NCBI GenBank assembly: GCA_018334875.1
Contig: JAGXLC010000007.1
Coordinates: forward strand, 1-36,347
Source: Bacteroidales bacterium
Lineage (GTDB): Bacteria; Bacteroidota; Bacteroidia; Bacteroidales; UBA12077
DNA: 36,347 nt
Direction: 5' to 3'
Below, one piece after another: positions 22,434 through 31,822 of the stretch. The notes below the pieces were generated by a model. It worked only from the letters and a program-made list of their open reading frames with translations. It was not told where the DNA came from and did not search any database. Each line of letters starts with the position of its first letter. Positions within the stretch are counted from its first letter, which is position 1. The position numbers and the translations under genes were made by a program.

Positions 22434-23849
22434 TTATTTATCCGCATTGGTCAGCTTCAAAATGCGTCCTGGCTGGTTTACAACCACATAAATGGCGCCA
22501 TCCGGACCGGGGGCTGCATCTCTGACACGGCCCGCGTTTTTCAATATGGTTTCGGTATGCAGAATCCGGTGATCGTAAACACGGAGAAGCTGAACCTCTT
22601 CAAAGCGAAGGGCTGTTACCAGCAGATCGTTGTTCCATTTTGGAAATTCATCACCGGTATAAAAAGACATACCGCATACAGCGATCGAAGGTTTATAGTA
22701 AAGTATCGGCTGCATCATGCCGGGTCTATCGGTCTCCTCGGTGATGATGGTTCCATCGTAGTTTTTTCCGTAGGTGATGACCGGCCATCCATAATTTTTT
22801 CCCCCCTGTATCAGGTTGATTTCATCTCCTCCCATAGGTCCGTGTTCGGTTTCCCAAATTTCGCCAGTTTCAGGATGCACACCCAGCCCCTGGGCATTTC
22901 TTGATCCGAAGGCGAATATGGAAGGCAGTGCACCTTTTCGGTCCTTAAAGGGATTGTCTTTTGGTATGCTTCCATCTGGGTTGATCCGGTGGATCTTTCC
23001 GTTTGGACGGCTCAAATCCTGGGCCTGGTCTTGTGCTCCGCGGTCTCCTATGCTGAAATAGAGATATCCCTCGGGATCAAATACGATGCGGCTGCCATAG
23101 TGATATCTTGTGGTGCGGTAAGTATCATGTGGCGCCTCAAAGATTACCTCCTGCCCGGTCCAGGTATTGTCTTTTATTTTGCCTCTTACTATCCTTGTCA
23201 TGGCGGGTGTACGCTCTCCTTCATTTTCTTCTTTCAGCTCATGGCTATAGGCCAGGTATATCCAACCGTTTTTTTCATATTGGGGATCTACCTTAACATC
23301 AAGCAGACCACCCTGTCCGCTGTGCAAAACTTCCGGTGTATTCTTTACCGGCTCCTCCATCAGTTGGTCGTTTTCGATGATCCGCAGCCGCCCTGGCCGC
23401 TCGGTGACCAGTATTTTGTTATCACCAATGAAATCAATGGCCCAGGGTATTTCCAGCTTATCGGTGATCACCTCCATCTCCATCTGGTAATCCAGTGTCT
23501 GCAGATCGAGTGGTATTTCCTCTCTGTCTTGGCTTCTTTCCGTCTCAAAATCCTCAATATAAGCAAGCACCCGATCTATTTCGTCATCGCTCAGGGTTTC
23601 ATCATATGCCGGCATGCCTACATGTGGAATGCCGAATTTGATGTTGCGGAATTTATAGCTTCTGCCTCCTCCATACTGCCATACACCGTTGATTAAACTC
23701 TGGGCATTGCCTCCGTCTAATTCGGCCCCGTGGCACTGGGCACAATGTTGCTTGTACAGTTGTCTTCCCTCATTCTCCTGCGCCTGAATAGCCATTACAG
23801 GTAGAAGAATAAGCAGCCCGGTGAATAAGTGCATCGGTAAATTTTTCAT
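22434..23849 (-). CDS. PQQ-dependent sugar dehydrogenase with N-terminal cytochrome c domain
   Basis: About 471 residues from the chosen start. A signal peptide (MKNLPMHLFTGLLILLPVMA, cut near IQAQ) precedes a small c-type cytochrome domain with the haem motif CAQCH and the distal Met ligand in VGMPAY. The rest is a six-bladed beta-propeller of the glucose/sorbosone dehydrogenase family: IPWAIDFIGDNKILVTERPG near its start, GQGGLLDVKVDPQY, HYGSRIVFDPEGYLYFSIGDRG, and GSRNAQGLGVHPETGEIW with TEHGPMGGDEINLI. It would oxidise an aldose in the periplasm and pass electrons to its own haem. An ATG at 23885 in the same frame gives 12 more residues before the signal peptide and is less likely. Confidence 0.88.
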   Translation of the reverse strand: MKNLPMHLFTGLLILLPVMAIQAQENEGRQLYKQHCAQCHGAELDGGNAQSLINGVWQYGGGRSYKFRNIKFGIPHVGMPAYDETLSDDEIDRVLAYIEDFETERSQDREEIPLDLQTLDYQMEMEVITDKLEIPWAIDFIGDNKILVTERPGRLRIIENDQLMEEPVKNTPEVLHSGQGGLLDVKVDPQYEKNGWIYLAYSHELKEENEGERTPAMTRIVRGKIKDNTWTGQEVIFEAPHDTYRTTRYHYGSRIVFDPEGYLYFSIGDRGAQDQAQDLSRPNGKIHRINPDGSIPKDNPFKDRKGALPSIFAFGSRNAQGLGVHPETGEIWETEHGPMGGDEINLIQGGKNYGWPVITYGKNYDGTIITEETDRPGMMQPILYYKPSIAVCGMSFYTGDEFPKWNNDLLVTALRFEEVQLLRVYDHRILHTETILKNAGRVRDAAPGPDGAIYVVVNQPGRILKLTNADK

Positions 23850-23958
23850 AAATGAATGATTTATTTGTTGAATGTGAAATTTCAAGGATAAATATAGGAA
23901 TTTTTTATTAAAATTTAATTGTGGATGGTTTGCAGAAGATTATTTATATTCAGTTTAT

Positions 23959-24326
23959 TTAATAAATGGCCATTAGTGCACGAATAAATATAGCCCTGAC
24001 ACAGAAAAGCAGGGTTGGGTCCATGATAATGGCCCGGGCATTTTCCTTGATGGGGGTTTCAGGTTTTAAAGCCAGTTCAATAATCACCTTATTGACATTC
24101 TGGGGTCAATGGTAATGTGCTTAATGGTTCCTACATTGATTCCCATGTATTTAACAGGGCTGCCTACCTCCAGGCCACTAACGGAAACGCCTTCATAGGA
24201 TACATAATATATATCCTCTTTTTCGAAAAACTCCCGGGCGGCTAAAAAACCTATGACAGAAAGCAGTATTGCCAGACTTACAAAGAGAAAAACCCCAAGA
24301 CGGATTTTTTGTGAACGATTTCTCAT
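23959..24326 (-). pseudogene. MlaD/MCE-family protein gene, frameshifted and truncated
   Basis: From an ATG at 24326 the frame reads MRNRSQKIRLGVFLFVSLAI (a membrane anchor), then the MCE-domain start VSGLEVGSPVKYMGINVGTI, and stops early as ITIDPRMSIR. Adding one base at the C run near 24096-24099 restores a normal continuation, NVNKVIIELALKPETPIKEN then ARAIIM, after which the similarity ends and the shifted frame stops at 23959. A full MCE/MlaD protein, the lipid-binding part of an outer-membrane lipid transporter, is about three times longer. Both a one-base deletion and a C-terminal loss are therefore present. No mlaE or mlaF is near. Confidence 0.8.
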
Positions 24327-24427
24327 AATGTGCTTTAAAATTTTTGATAAAAATACATTATTTTTTTTGACTTCATGCATTTTTTTATTATCTTGACAAA
24401 TTGTTAAACATATAAAATTCATCAAAA

Positions 24428-25000
24428 ATGAGTAATGGTAGTTTTAGTTTCGGCAAGTTTTATAAAGATTCAAAGCAAACCCTTTTTCAACCCAAAGCGT
24501 ACTTCGCTGAAATGGAGATCAGTGGAGGTCTGGGTGAACCCATTCTTAAAGCTTTGGTTTATGGGGTTATAGCAGGAATCTTTATATTGATCTGGAGCCT
24601 GTTGGATATAATAGGTGTTACAGCAGGTAGTAACAGCGGCAATGATGCTGTAGTAGGTTTTTTCGGCACCATCATCGGAGCTGTTGTGGGTGTGTTTGTT
24701 GCAGGATTGATTATTATGGCCCTCTCTTACATTTGCAGTGGCAACAAAAATTATGAGGCCAACATGCGGGTAGCTGCTTCCATCATGGTCGTGTTACCCG
24801 TCAGTTCGATTCTGGGATTCTTCGGTGGAATCAGTTACGTGCTGGGTGCGGTGATCGCGCTGCTGGTTCATCTGTACGGTGTGTATATGCTTTATAATGC
24901 ACTTGTAAGTACATTAAAAGGAGACCAAAAGCCTGCCAAGGCAATTTCTTACATCTTGGGTGTATTACTGGTTATTTTTGCCATTATCGGTTTGGTATAG
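24428..25000 (+). CDS. Yip1 family integral membrane protein
   Basis: The 190-residue protein has a polar N-terminus with FGKFYKDSKQTLFQPKAYF, the usual start of bacterial Yip1-family proteins, and then about five hydrophobic helices (around residues 40-62, 78-98, 115-135, 137-160, 170-189). It has no catalytic motif. The family is defined by membrane topology, and its bacterial function is unknown. It is divergent from the broken mce gene and has a strong terminator shared with the convergent nitronate monooxygenase gene. Confidence 0.82.
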   Translation: MSNGSFSFGKFYKDSKQTLFQPKAYFAEMEISGGLGEPILKALVYGVIAGIFILIWSLLDIIGVTAGSNSGNDAVVGFFGTIIGAVVGVFVAGLIIMALSYICSGNKNYEANMRVAASIMVVLPVSSILGFFGGISYVLGAVIALLVHLYGVYMLYNALVSTLKGDQKPAKAISYILGVLLVIFAIIGLV

Positions 25001-25031
25001 CACACTCCGTGGGCGTTATAAGCAGAGGATA

Positions 25032-25074
25032 AAACAAAAAAACAGGAAATGTCGATATTCCTGTTTTTTTGTTT
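25032..25074. terminator. Bidirectional intrinsic terminator between Yip1 and nitronate monooxygenase genes
   Basis: A perfect 17-bp stem (AAACAAAAAAACAGGAA and its complement) with a 9-nt loop has A- and T-rich ends on both sides, so it can end transcription from both convergent genes. Confidence 0.9.
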
Positions 25075-25138
25075 CAGTATTTTTGTGGAATGTTCTGTGA
25101 TTACAGTGTGGCTTGAAAGGTAAGCTGTGTCTTTTTCG

Positions 25139-26284
25139 CTATTTTTCCCCGTAATCTTCTGTAATACGGATTTTTTTCCAATTATGCGTCTGGTGGCTTT
25201 TTTGAGCCTGCAAATACTCGTTTTGCAGTTGAGCGAAAACCATGGGAACGGTTGAAATTCCTTTGACCTTGCCTGCATTCACGCCGGTAAAGGCAAAGCC
25301 GTCGTTCATATTACCGTTATAGGCTTCCAACAGGGCCTGGGCAATACAGTAAGAAGTAGTTTTTGGATCACATGACTTGATGCAGTGATGTCTGCACACA
25401 GACGGCTTTCGTTTCCCTTCTTTTGCTTCCCGGAGAAATTGGTTTGAAAGCGATCTTCCGGGCATGCCCACCGGACTTTTTATAATCTCAATGTCCTCTT
25501 CATCAGCATCCACAAAAGCATTTTTGAAGACAACAGAGGCATCACACTCTTCGGTTGCCACAAAACGGGTTCCCAGTTGCACAGCGTCCGCTCCCTGCCG
25601 GATAAAGCTATACATATCGGCCCCGGAGTAAATACCCCCGGCAGCTATTACCGGTATCTTCCGGTCATACTGTTGCTCTATGTTTTTAGTAACTCCAAGT
25701 ACATCCTCCACCAGATGCTCCAGTCGGTTGTTTTCATTATGGAGGGCTTCTGCTTTAAAGCCCAGATGTCCACCTGCCTTGGGACCTTCCACAACGATAG
25801 CGTCTGGCAGATAATCATAATTTTGTTTCCATTTCTTGCAGATGATCGAAGCTGCCCGTGAGGAGGAAACAATGGGCACCAGCTTTGTTTTACTTTCCTT
25901 GTCCAGGTATCCCGGTAAATCAAGTGGTAGTCCTGCTCCCGAAAATATAATGTCGATGCCTTCTTCAAGGGAAGTACGCACCATATCACTGAAATTGGTA
26001 ATCACCGACATGATATTGACACCAAGGATACCGTCTGTTTGATTGCGTGCTTTTCTGATTTCATTGCGTATGGCTTCGATATTCCTTTTTCTGTATTGTT
26101 TGTGGGTTTTATGACCTATCAAGCCGATGCCTACCGATGATATGACCCCGACACCTCCCATGTTGGCTACCGCCGAAGCAAGCCCTGACAGGGAAATGCC
26201 AACACCCATTCCCCCCTGTATGATGGGGACGGGTATAGAAAGGTCTCCTATATTAAGGGATTCTAAATTCATAATATTTTTCAT
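25139..26284 (-). CDS. Nitronate monooxygenase family protein
   Basis: This 381-residue FMN-dependent TIM-barrel protein belongs to the nitronate monooxygenase (2-nitropropane dioxygenase) family. The N-terminus has the FMN-site glycine motif IIQGGMGVGISLSGLASAVA. Other signatures are EGPKAGGHLGFK with the catalytic His, PVIAAGGIYSGADMYSFI, and GADAVQLGTRFVATEECDAS for phosphate binding. Near the C-terminus, RHHCIKSCDPKTTSYCIAQA holds three cysteines, also seen in other members. The enzyme oxidises nitronates, and some relatives are enoyl-ACP reductases (FabK), so the substrate remains open. Confidence 0.85.
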   Translation of the reverse strand: MKNIMNLESLNIGDLSIPVPIIQGGMGVGISLSGLASAVANMGGVGVISSVGIGLIGHKTHKQYRKRNIEAIRNEIRKARNQTDGILGVNIMSVITNFSDMVRTSLEEGIDIIFSGAGLPLDLPGYLDKESKTKLVPIVSSSRAASIICKKWKQNYDYLPDAIVVEGPKAGGHLGFKAEALHNENNRLEHLVEDVLGVTKNIEQQYDRKIPVIAAGGIYSGADMYSFIRQGADAVQLGTRFVATEECDASVVFKNAFVDADEEDIEIIKSPVGMPGRSLSNQFLREAKEGKRKPSVCRHHCIKSCDPKTTSYCIAQALLEAYNGNMNDGFAFTGVNAGKVKGISTVPMVFAQLQNEYLQAQKSHQTHNWKKIRITEDYGEK

Positions 26285-26614
26285 TTTTAATTGCTTCTTA
26301 TTTTATATGGTAAAAAAGCAGAACCTCTGCTTTTGCATCTGTAGTTGTTTGTGATAAATCCGCAAGAGTCAATGGTTGTATGAAATGGTAAGATATTTCA
26401 GGCCATTATCATCTTCGGCTGCAAACAAAGTTTGCTGCAAAAATGTTCATTTTTACCTGAATTTTATAATTTGAATTTAATCCAATGGAGCAATTGGCAG
26501 CTTACACAAGACACCGAACGCCGATCACCTCCTTTCGGCAATGGAGGGTAGGCGAAGATAGAAGCTTCAGCCCAATGGGTCATCTGTCGTTCATTGAATC
26601 ATTATTTTCTAAGG
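26285..26614. other. 330-bp intergenic region, no gene found
   Basis: It lies between the divergent starts and ends of the nitronate monooxygenase (upstream side) and OLD-like (stop side) genes. It contains GGCTGCAAACAAAGTTTGCT near 26409, an inverted repeat that recalls the first block of the dispersed repeat at 5724 and 18297, and a C/G-rich hairpin around 26528-26549 (CACCTCC/GGAGGGT). I see no promoter that can be assigned with confidence. Confidence 0.5.
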
Positions 26615-28981
26615 CTACTCCGCCTTTTTGACCTTGATGCCTTTTGGTACCTTGATTCCCAGCATGTCTGTAAATTTCTCCACCAGGTTGTAGATGGTCT
26701 CACGGGTTTCTTCGTCAAAATCTTCCAATGTCAACTCTTCGGACTGAACTTTTGAAAGAAAGGTGGAACCCAGAATGGATCTTGACATGTTGTTGTTCTC
26801 GATATAATCCGAATTGGCTTCAGTGATGCCAATGCGTTTGTTAAGTATGTGCTTTTTGAAATCAAGTGTGGAGAAGATGTCCTCGATCTTTCTGAAGCCC
26901 TCATCCAGGATGAGTATCTTCTCCTTGGTTTTTTCATCATCGTTCTGGAAAAGGTTATGCCTGAAATAGTCGTATATATCCCGGCCTTCATCATGGTTGC
27001 CCAGGATGATGTAAAATCCGAGTTTCCAACCCATCAGCAGGTTGGCCAGAGAAGTGACATTGGAAACATCGGAGGCGGGCAGGAAATAAAGTTCTTCATT
27101 CAGTCCCACAATCCTGTAAAGGGCATTAAAGAAATAGTAGGAAGCGATATCCTCTACGATGATGTTGTTGTCCTTCTGGACAAATTTTTGATCGTTCAGG
27201 CGTGTGCCCATCAATACATAGATAGGGGAGAGGGTGTCACTCGAGGCGGTTTTGAAGGAACCGGGTTCAAAGATTACTGTTTCGCTGTATTCTTCTTCAT
27301 CGGCTCTTTGAAGGGCCAGAATCCGGTACAGTTTGTTAACGTTGATCAGATGCGGTGAATGTGTGGTATAGAGAATCTGCACATCATTTTTGAGGTCCTC
27401 GAATACCTTGAGCACATCCTCCTGGGCTCTTGCATGCAGGCTTAATGCCGGCTCGTCTATTAACAATACACGGTCGCGGTTCTTATGCTTGGCAAAGGCT
27501 TTCAGCTCAAGATAAAAGGAGAGAAACCATCTCACGCCGCGGCTTCTTTGCTGGGGATAGAGCCTTTCGTCTTTATCCTTAATCCAGAACTCAATGTAGG
27601 GTTTTCCTACCTTTTCCGGTGTATTGTGGTCGTAATGCTCCATCTCAAATGAAATGTGGATTTTGTTGTTCTTGCCCACATTTTGTCTCCAGTATTCATG
27701 GAAATCCACCGTGATCTCATTGTTGAGCTTTTCGATCTTTTGCTTGAGTATCCGGCTGTTCTTCTGGTTGAAGAATTCTGGTTTCAGATTGGTAATTTCC
27801 AGATAGTTTTTAACGGCTTTGAAGCCTTTTACGTTTTCTTTTTCGTTAATGATGTCTTCCAGGTCGATCTTATTGGGCAGCAGGCTGCTGAAATCGTGAA
27901 AAAATTCGAATACCGGCGCATTGTCGAAAAAAAGGCTCCCGAGGGTTTCCAGATCATAGTAATTGTCTTCAATATCCATCTGATTGGTTACTTCCTTATC
28001 AGCTTGGGATTTTGGTGTACCTTCCATGATCATTGCCGCCGTTCTTACCTTAAACCCATATTCCCTTGTCTTACCGGACAACTGCCTGCTCAGTTCCTTG
28101 TAAGACTCTCTCAGGCTTTTTACCTGCATCTCAGCGTTTCTTCGCTCCTTCTCATTGTTGAGAAGGCTATATTCGGCTTCAGCATTCTTTAAATCCCTGT
28201 ATCTGTTCTGAACCTCGTTCTCCAGGCGTTCTTTTTCCTGATTGATGTTTTCAACCTCACTGGCCAGTTTGTATTGGTCTTCCAGTCTCTGAAGCTTTTC
28301 CCCGTGTTCTTTTATTTTATTTTGTATGTCGCTGTGTTCTTCCTGGTACTGTTTTAATGTATCCTGCAGTTCGTTTAGCTTTTCCCTTGCCTGGGCAACA
28401 TTTTTGTTTTTTTTGGATTTATTCAGCGTCTTTTTTTGTGCCTGAATGTTATGTTCTGTTTCCCTGATGAGTTGATCCAACTCATCTTTCCGGTTGATGA
28501 GGCCATCGTATTCCTTTTTCGTCTCTTCATAATCCGTGTAAACCTCGGCCAGTTGATGCCTGGTATTGTTCAGTAATTTTTCTTTCTCCTCCTTCTTTTT
28601 ATCCCAGTATTTTCTGATGGCTTCTTCCTCAATGCTTATCCTGCTGTTGTGCAGATCCTCCCAGGTTCTGCAGATGCTTATGGACTCCAGTTTTTTTATG
28701 ATATTGAGGGCTTCGGGGGGTAATTTGTTGATGTCGACTATATCCTTGTATTGGTCGTCATTTAATTCAAAGGAACAGTATACTTCGGGCATGGAAAGGT
28801 CGCTTCTCAGGATGTCTTCTGATATTTTTCCAGTATAAAAACTTTCCAGGGCTTCCAGTACAGTCGTTTTTCCGGATTCATTCTGCCCGATCAGTATGGT
28901 GATATTGTCATTGGCCGTATTGCACCATCCGGAATCAATTATGGAACGATAATTTTTTATTCTGAAGGATTTTAATTTCAT
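26615..28981 (-). CDS. OLD-like AAA ATPase with central coiled coil and degenerate-looking TOPRIM domain
   Basis: The 788-residue protein opens with an ABC/SMC-type ATPase half (FRIKNYRSI; Walker A GQNESGKTT at 32-40), has a long coiled coil (about 120-310), and then the second ATPase half: signature-like PQQRSRGVRWFLSF (476-489), Walker B VLLIDEPALSLH (505-516) and H-loop THSPHL (540-545). Residues about 600-720 look like a TOPRIM domain of OLD nucleases: E610 in NNIIVED and, where the D-x-D motif is expected, NHDEGRD (662-668). Proteins of this kind include phage-defence nucleases (OLD, GajA). No GajB-type helicase partner is next to it. It lies 21 bp downstream of the SpoIIE-like phosphatase gene, so the pair is likely one transcript. 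Confidence 0.78.
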   Translation of the reverse strand: MKLKSFRIKNYRSIIDSGWCNTANDNITILIGQNESGKTTVLEALESFYTGKISEDILRSDLSMPEVYCSFELNDDQYKDIVDINKLPPEALNIIKKLESISICRTWEDLHNSRISIEEEAIRKYWDKKKEEKEKLLNNTRHQLAEVYTDYEETKKEYDGLINRKDELDQLIRETEHNIQAQKKTLNKSKKNKNVAQAREKLNELQDTLKQYQEEHSDIQNKIKEHGEKLQRLEDQYKLASEVENINQEKERLENEVQNRYRDLKNAEAEYSLLNNEKERRNAEMQVKSLRESYKELSRQLSGKTREYGFKVRTAAMIMEGTPKSQADKEVTNQMDIEDNYYDLETLGSLFFDNAPVFEFFHDFSSLLPNKIDLEDIINEKENVKGFKAVKNYLEITNLKPEFFNQKNSRILKQKIEKLNNEITVDFHEYWRQNVGKNNKIHISFEMEHYDHNTPEKVGKPYIEFWIKDKDERLYPQQRSRGVRWFLSFYLELKAFAKHKNRDRVLLIDEPALSLHARAQEDVLKVFEDLKNDVQILYTTHSPHLINVNKLYRILALQRADEEEYSETVIFEPGSFKTASSDTLSPIYVLMGTRLNDQKFVQKDNNIIVEDIASYYFFNALYRIVGLNEELYFLPASDVSNVTSLANLLMGWKLGFYIILGNHDEGRDIYDYFRHNLFQNDDEKTKEKILILDEGFRKIEDIFSTLDFKKHILNKRIGITEANSDYIENNNMSRSILGSTFLSKVQSEELTLEDFDEETRETIYNLVEKFTDMLGIKVPKGIKVKKAE

Positions 28982-29002
28982 AATGATTTAATTTTATCTG
29001 TA

Positions 29003-29824
29003 TTAAAAGCTTACCCCTATTACCAACACGTCATCTACCTGTTCAAAATTGCCTTTCCATTCCCTGAACTTTTCATCCAGGATGGATTTTTGCTCAGGTA
29101 ACTCATGGGATTGTATTTCGGTTAGGAGTTTTCTGAAGTTCTTAAACTTGAATTTTTTGAATTCCGAGCCTCCGAGTTGATCTACAAAGCCGTCTGTGAA
29201 AAGATAGGCCCTGTCGCCCGGTTTAACCTGAATGGTATGGTTTGTGAACGAACTTTCGAATAAGGCGTATATACCGATGGGCATCCGGTCTCCACGAATT
29301 TCATTTAAGGTGCCCTTGTGAAAGTGATACATTGGATTTTTGGCTCCTGAAAACTGAAGCTCTCTGGTTTTTTGATTGTAGATAAACAGGGCCAGATCCA
29401 TGCCGTCCTTGAGCTCTTTTTTGTCACCTGTTTGGTTCAGGGTTTTCATAATCCGTTCCCGCATGCTGTTTAAAATGCGGTTTGCTTTGGGAAGGGGATC
29501 CCTGTTGGTAATTTCATTGAGAAAAGTAATTCCCAGTATGCTCATGAAAGCACCGGGAACACCATGACCTGTGCAATCTCCCACTGCCAGGACAATTTTT
29601 TCCCGAACCTGGCGCAACCAGAAAAAATCACCGCTCACCATATCTCTGGGTAAAAAGAATACGAAATTATCGGGAAACATCCTGTTTAAATCTTCCTGAC
29701 TTGGAAGAAGCACTTTTTGGATATACTGGGCATACTCCAGGCTTTCGTTCAGGGCTTTCTTCTGGCGCTCAACGAGTTTCTTGAGATATTCTTCTTCCGA
29801 TGTTTTGATTTTTTCCTGATTCAT
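29003..29824 (-). CDS. SpoIIE/PP2C-type serine phosphatase
   Basis: The 273-residue protein has a charged N-terminal helix (1-40, probably coiled coil) and then a SpoIIE-type PP2C phosphatase domain. The metal-binding motifs are SGDFFW (about 62-67), VGDCTGHGVPGAFMS (about 77-91), ELKDGMDLALF, and YLFTDGFVDQLGG; the last Asp lies in QVDDVLVIGV. Such enzymes dephosphorylate anti-sigma-factor antagonists. Usually a sensor domain (GAF, TPR, membrane) precedes the phosphatase, but here there is only the coiled coil, so a signal would have to come from a partner protein. No anti-sigma factor gene is in the window. Confidence 0.88.
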   Translation of the reverse strand: MNQEKIKTSEEEYLKKLVERQKKALNESLEYAQYIQKVLLPSQEDLNRMFPDNFVFFLPRDMVSGDFFWLRQVREKIVLAVGDCTGHGVPGAFMSILGITFLNEITNRDPLPKANRILNSMRERIMKTLNQTGDKKELKDGMDLALFIYNQKTRELQFSGAKNPMYHFHKGTLNEIRGDRMPIGIYALFESSFTNHTIQVKPGDRAYLFTDGFVDQLGGSEFKKFKFKNFRKLLTEIQSHELPEQKSILDEKFREWKGNFEQVDDVLVIGVSF

Positions 29825-29952
29825 CTCAACTGGTATTGTATTGTCCTCAGTAATTTCATAAAATTAATAAAAATGACGATAAATTAGCATTTAGAAACGG
29901 GTAAATTTTGACCAAATCCATATATTTTTACTTTAGATGACCTTTTGTTTAT

Positions 29953-31305
29953 TTAAAAATAATCCAGACCTGTATAATTCCACGGGCTGATTTTTTTGAG
30001 CTTTTCCCTGACCGATTCATTCACATCCAGTTGATCTATGAATTCAATAAAGTCGTTTTGGGTTAATTGTTTGTTTTTACGAGTAAAATGCTTTAAAAGT
30101 TCGTACGGATTTTCTATTCCTTCTTTTCTCAGCATGGTTTGGATTGCTTCGGCAACAACGCTCCAGTTTTCCTCCAGGTCCCGGTCAATGGCTTCTTTGT
30201 TCAGTGTAATTTTATTCAATCCTTTGGTCAGTGATTGAAAAGCAATGAGTGTATGGGCAAAAGGCACGCCAATATTCCTGGAAACGGTAGAATCCGTAAG
30301 ATCTCTCTGCAACCTGGAAATTGGAAGCTTGGATGCCATGTGTTCCAGGATGGCATTGGCCATGCCCAGGTTTCCCTCTGCATTCTCAAAATCTATGGGG
30401 TTTACCTTATGGGGCATTACCGAGGAACCTACTTCTCCTTTTTTGATCTTTTGTTTGAAATAGTTCATGGAGATATAACTCCACATATCCCTGGAAAGAT
30501 CGGTCAAAATGGTGTTGATCCGGCACATACCATGGAAAAATGACGCCAGGTTATCGTAATGTTCGATCTGGGTGGTGATCTTTGATCTTTCCAGTCCCAG
30601 CCCTTTATTTACAAAGTTATCGGCGAAGGCTTCCCAGTCGATTTCGGGATAAGCCAGGTGATGGGCATTGAAATTACCGGTAGCCCCTCCGAACTTCGCT
30701 GAAAAAGGTATCTGTTTCAGTTGCCTCATCTGCTCGTTTAGGCGCTCGTAAAAAACCCTGATTTCTTTTCCTACCCGTGTAGGTGATGCAGGCTGGCCGT
30801 GTGTATGGGCAAGCATCGGAATGTCCTTCCATTCCCGGGAAAGTTCATCCAGCTTTTTAAGGAGACTTTCAATATGGGGAAGGTAATGGTTGTTAAATGC
30901 ATCCTTCAGTGAAAGCGGTGTGGCTGTGTTATTGATGTCCTGCGAAGTTAGTCCGAAATGTATGAATTCCTTATAATCTTTAAGCCCCAGCTCAATGAAT
31001 TGTTCCTTCAGGAAATATTCTACCGCTTTTACGTCATGATTTGTTTCTTTTTCAATTTCCTTGATCTTTTCTGCGTCTTTGAGATCGAAGTTTTTGTATA
31101 TCCTGCGTAAAGGCTCAAAAAACTCATGGTTGAAACTTTTCAGTTCCGGAAGGGGAATAAGGCACAGATGGATGAAATATTCCATTTCGATCCGGATGCG
31201 GTATTTGATGAGTCCGAATTCTGAGAAATAGCGGTCTGTTTCTTCTGTTTTCCTTCGGTATCTTCCATCTATGGGAGATATGGCCGTAAGTGCATTTAAA
31301 TCCAT
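29953..31305 (-). CDS. purB: Adenylosuccinate lyase
   Basis: The 450-residue enzyme cleaves adenylosuccinate to AMP and fumarate, and also the SAICAR step, in purine synthesis. It belongs to the fumarase/aspartase superfamily: the N-terminus LTAISPIDGRYRRKTEE, the LTSQDINNTATP motif, the catalytic His region AHTHGQPASPTRVGKE, and the flexible signature loop GSSVMPHKVNPIDFENAEG (about 295-313) are present. Length agrees with the E. coli-type PurB. It is a single gene with its own promoter element. Confidence 0.95.
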   Translation of the reverse strand: MDLNALTAISPIDGRYRRKTEETDRYFSEFGLIKYRIRIEMEYFIHLCLIPLPELKSFNHEFFEPLRRIYKNFDLKDAEKIKEIEKETNHDVKAVEYFLKEQFIELGLKDYKEFIHFGLTSQDINNTATPLSLKDAFNNHYLPHIESLLKKLDELSREWKDIPMLAHTHGQPASPTRVGKEIRVFYERLNEQMRQLKQIPFSAKFGGATGNFNAHHLAYPEIDWEAFADNFVNKGLGLERSKITTQIEHYDNLASFFHGMCRINTILTDLSRDMWSYISMNYFKQKIKKGEVGSSVMPHKVNPIDFENAEGNLGMANAILEHMASKLPISRLQRDLTDSTVSRNIGVPFAHTLIAFQSLTKGLNKITLNKEAIDRDLEENWSVVAEAIQTMLRKEGIENPYELLKHFTRKNKQLTQNDFIEFIDQLDVNESVREKLKKISPWNYTGLDYF

Positions 31306-31328
31306 AATGGTTTAAACTTTTGTTTCGG

Positions 31329-31336
31329 CAAAAGTA
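31329..31336 (-). promoter_or_regulatory. Putative -7 promoter element (TACTTTTG) for purB
   Basis: On the minus strand TACTTTTG fits TAnnTTTG, 23 bp ahead of the purB ATG. The -33 part is not clear. Confidence 0.5.
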
Positions 31337-31476
31337 GAAAAATTTGGCTCCCGTTTTTCTTTTAATCGTAATAAATACGCTTTACAATGAAGTGAAAGCT
31401 CGGAGGTGAATTAGAATTGAACCCTTGCTGTTAAAATTTGTAAAAAATGCGTGTGGATTGTTAAATAAATAATTGG

Positions 31477-31654
31477 TGTTTGTCCATAAAATCAAATAGA
31501 TTTGAAAGAGTCTCGTCTGGAATGTCCGCTGATAAGGTTGGGGAGTTTTGAATGCCAAATGTAGAGACGTACGGCCGTACGTCTCTACCAGATATAATTG
31601 ATTGGCATGAAAAATGATCGTAACGAAGCCATCGGACATTATAGACAGCCTCTA
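31477..31654. repeat. 178-bp palindromic repeat element, copy 2
   Basis: This second copy of the 14099-14276 element has the same orientation and equal length. The central 28-bp palindrome (31561-31588) is identical in both copies. Substitutions are mostly in the arms, where the two strands of the hairpin have diverged. It lies between the divergent purB and nfeD-like genes. Confidence 0.9.
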
Positions 31655-31730
31655 ATTAGGCACATAGGATGGATTTGTTTCAGTCCGGATTATATACCGG
31701 TAATTCAGCCGTTTTTAGTAATGGAAGCTT

Positions 31731-31765
31731 TTTGTCAGTCCATAAGATAATTTTTTATACCTTTG
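31731..31765 (+). promoter_or_regulatory. Putative promoter of the NfeD-family gene
   Basis: TTTG (31731-31734), 23 nt, TACCTTTG (31758-31765). The -7 box is a full match to TAnnTTTG; the spacing is at the long end. Transcription would start near 31772, 50 bp before the ATG. Confidence 0.5.
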
Positions 31766-31822
31766 GCTAAAGTCTTTGAGTGTCTTTTTACCTGAATGCA
31801 CTAAATCGTATTAATAATTACC

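Noticed and set aside
26464-26584. 39-codon minus-strand frame in the gap before the OLD-like gene
   Set aside because: No recognisable family, no ribosome-binding site, and it runs through a hairpin-rich intergenic stretch.
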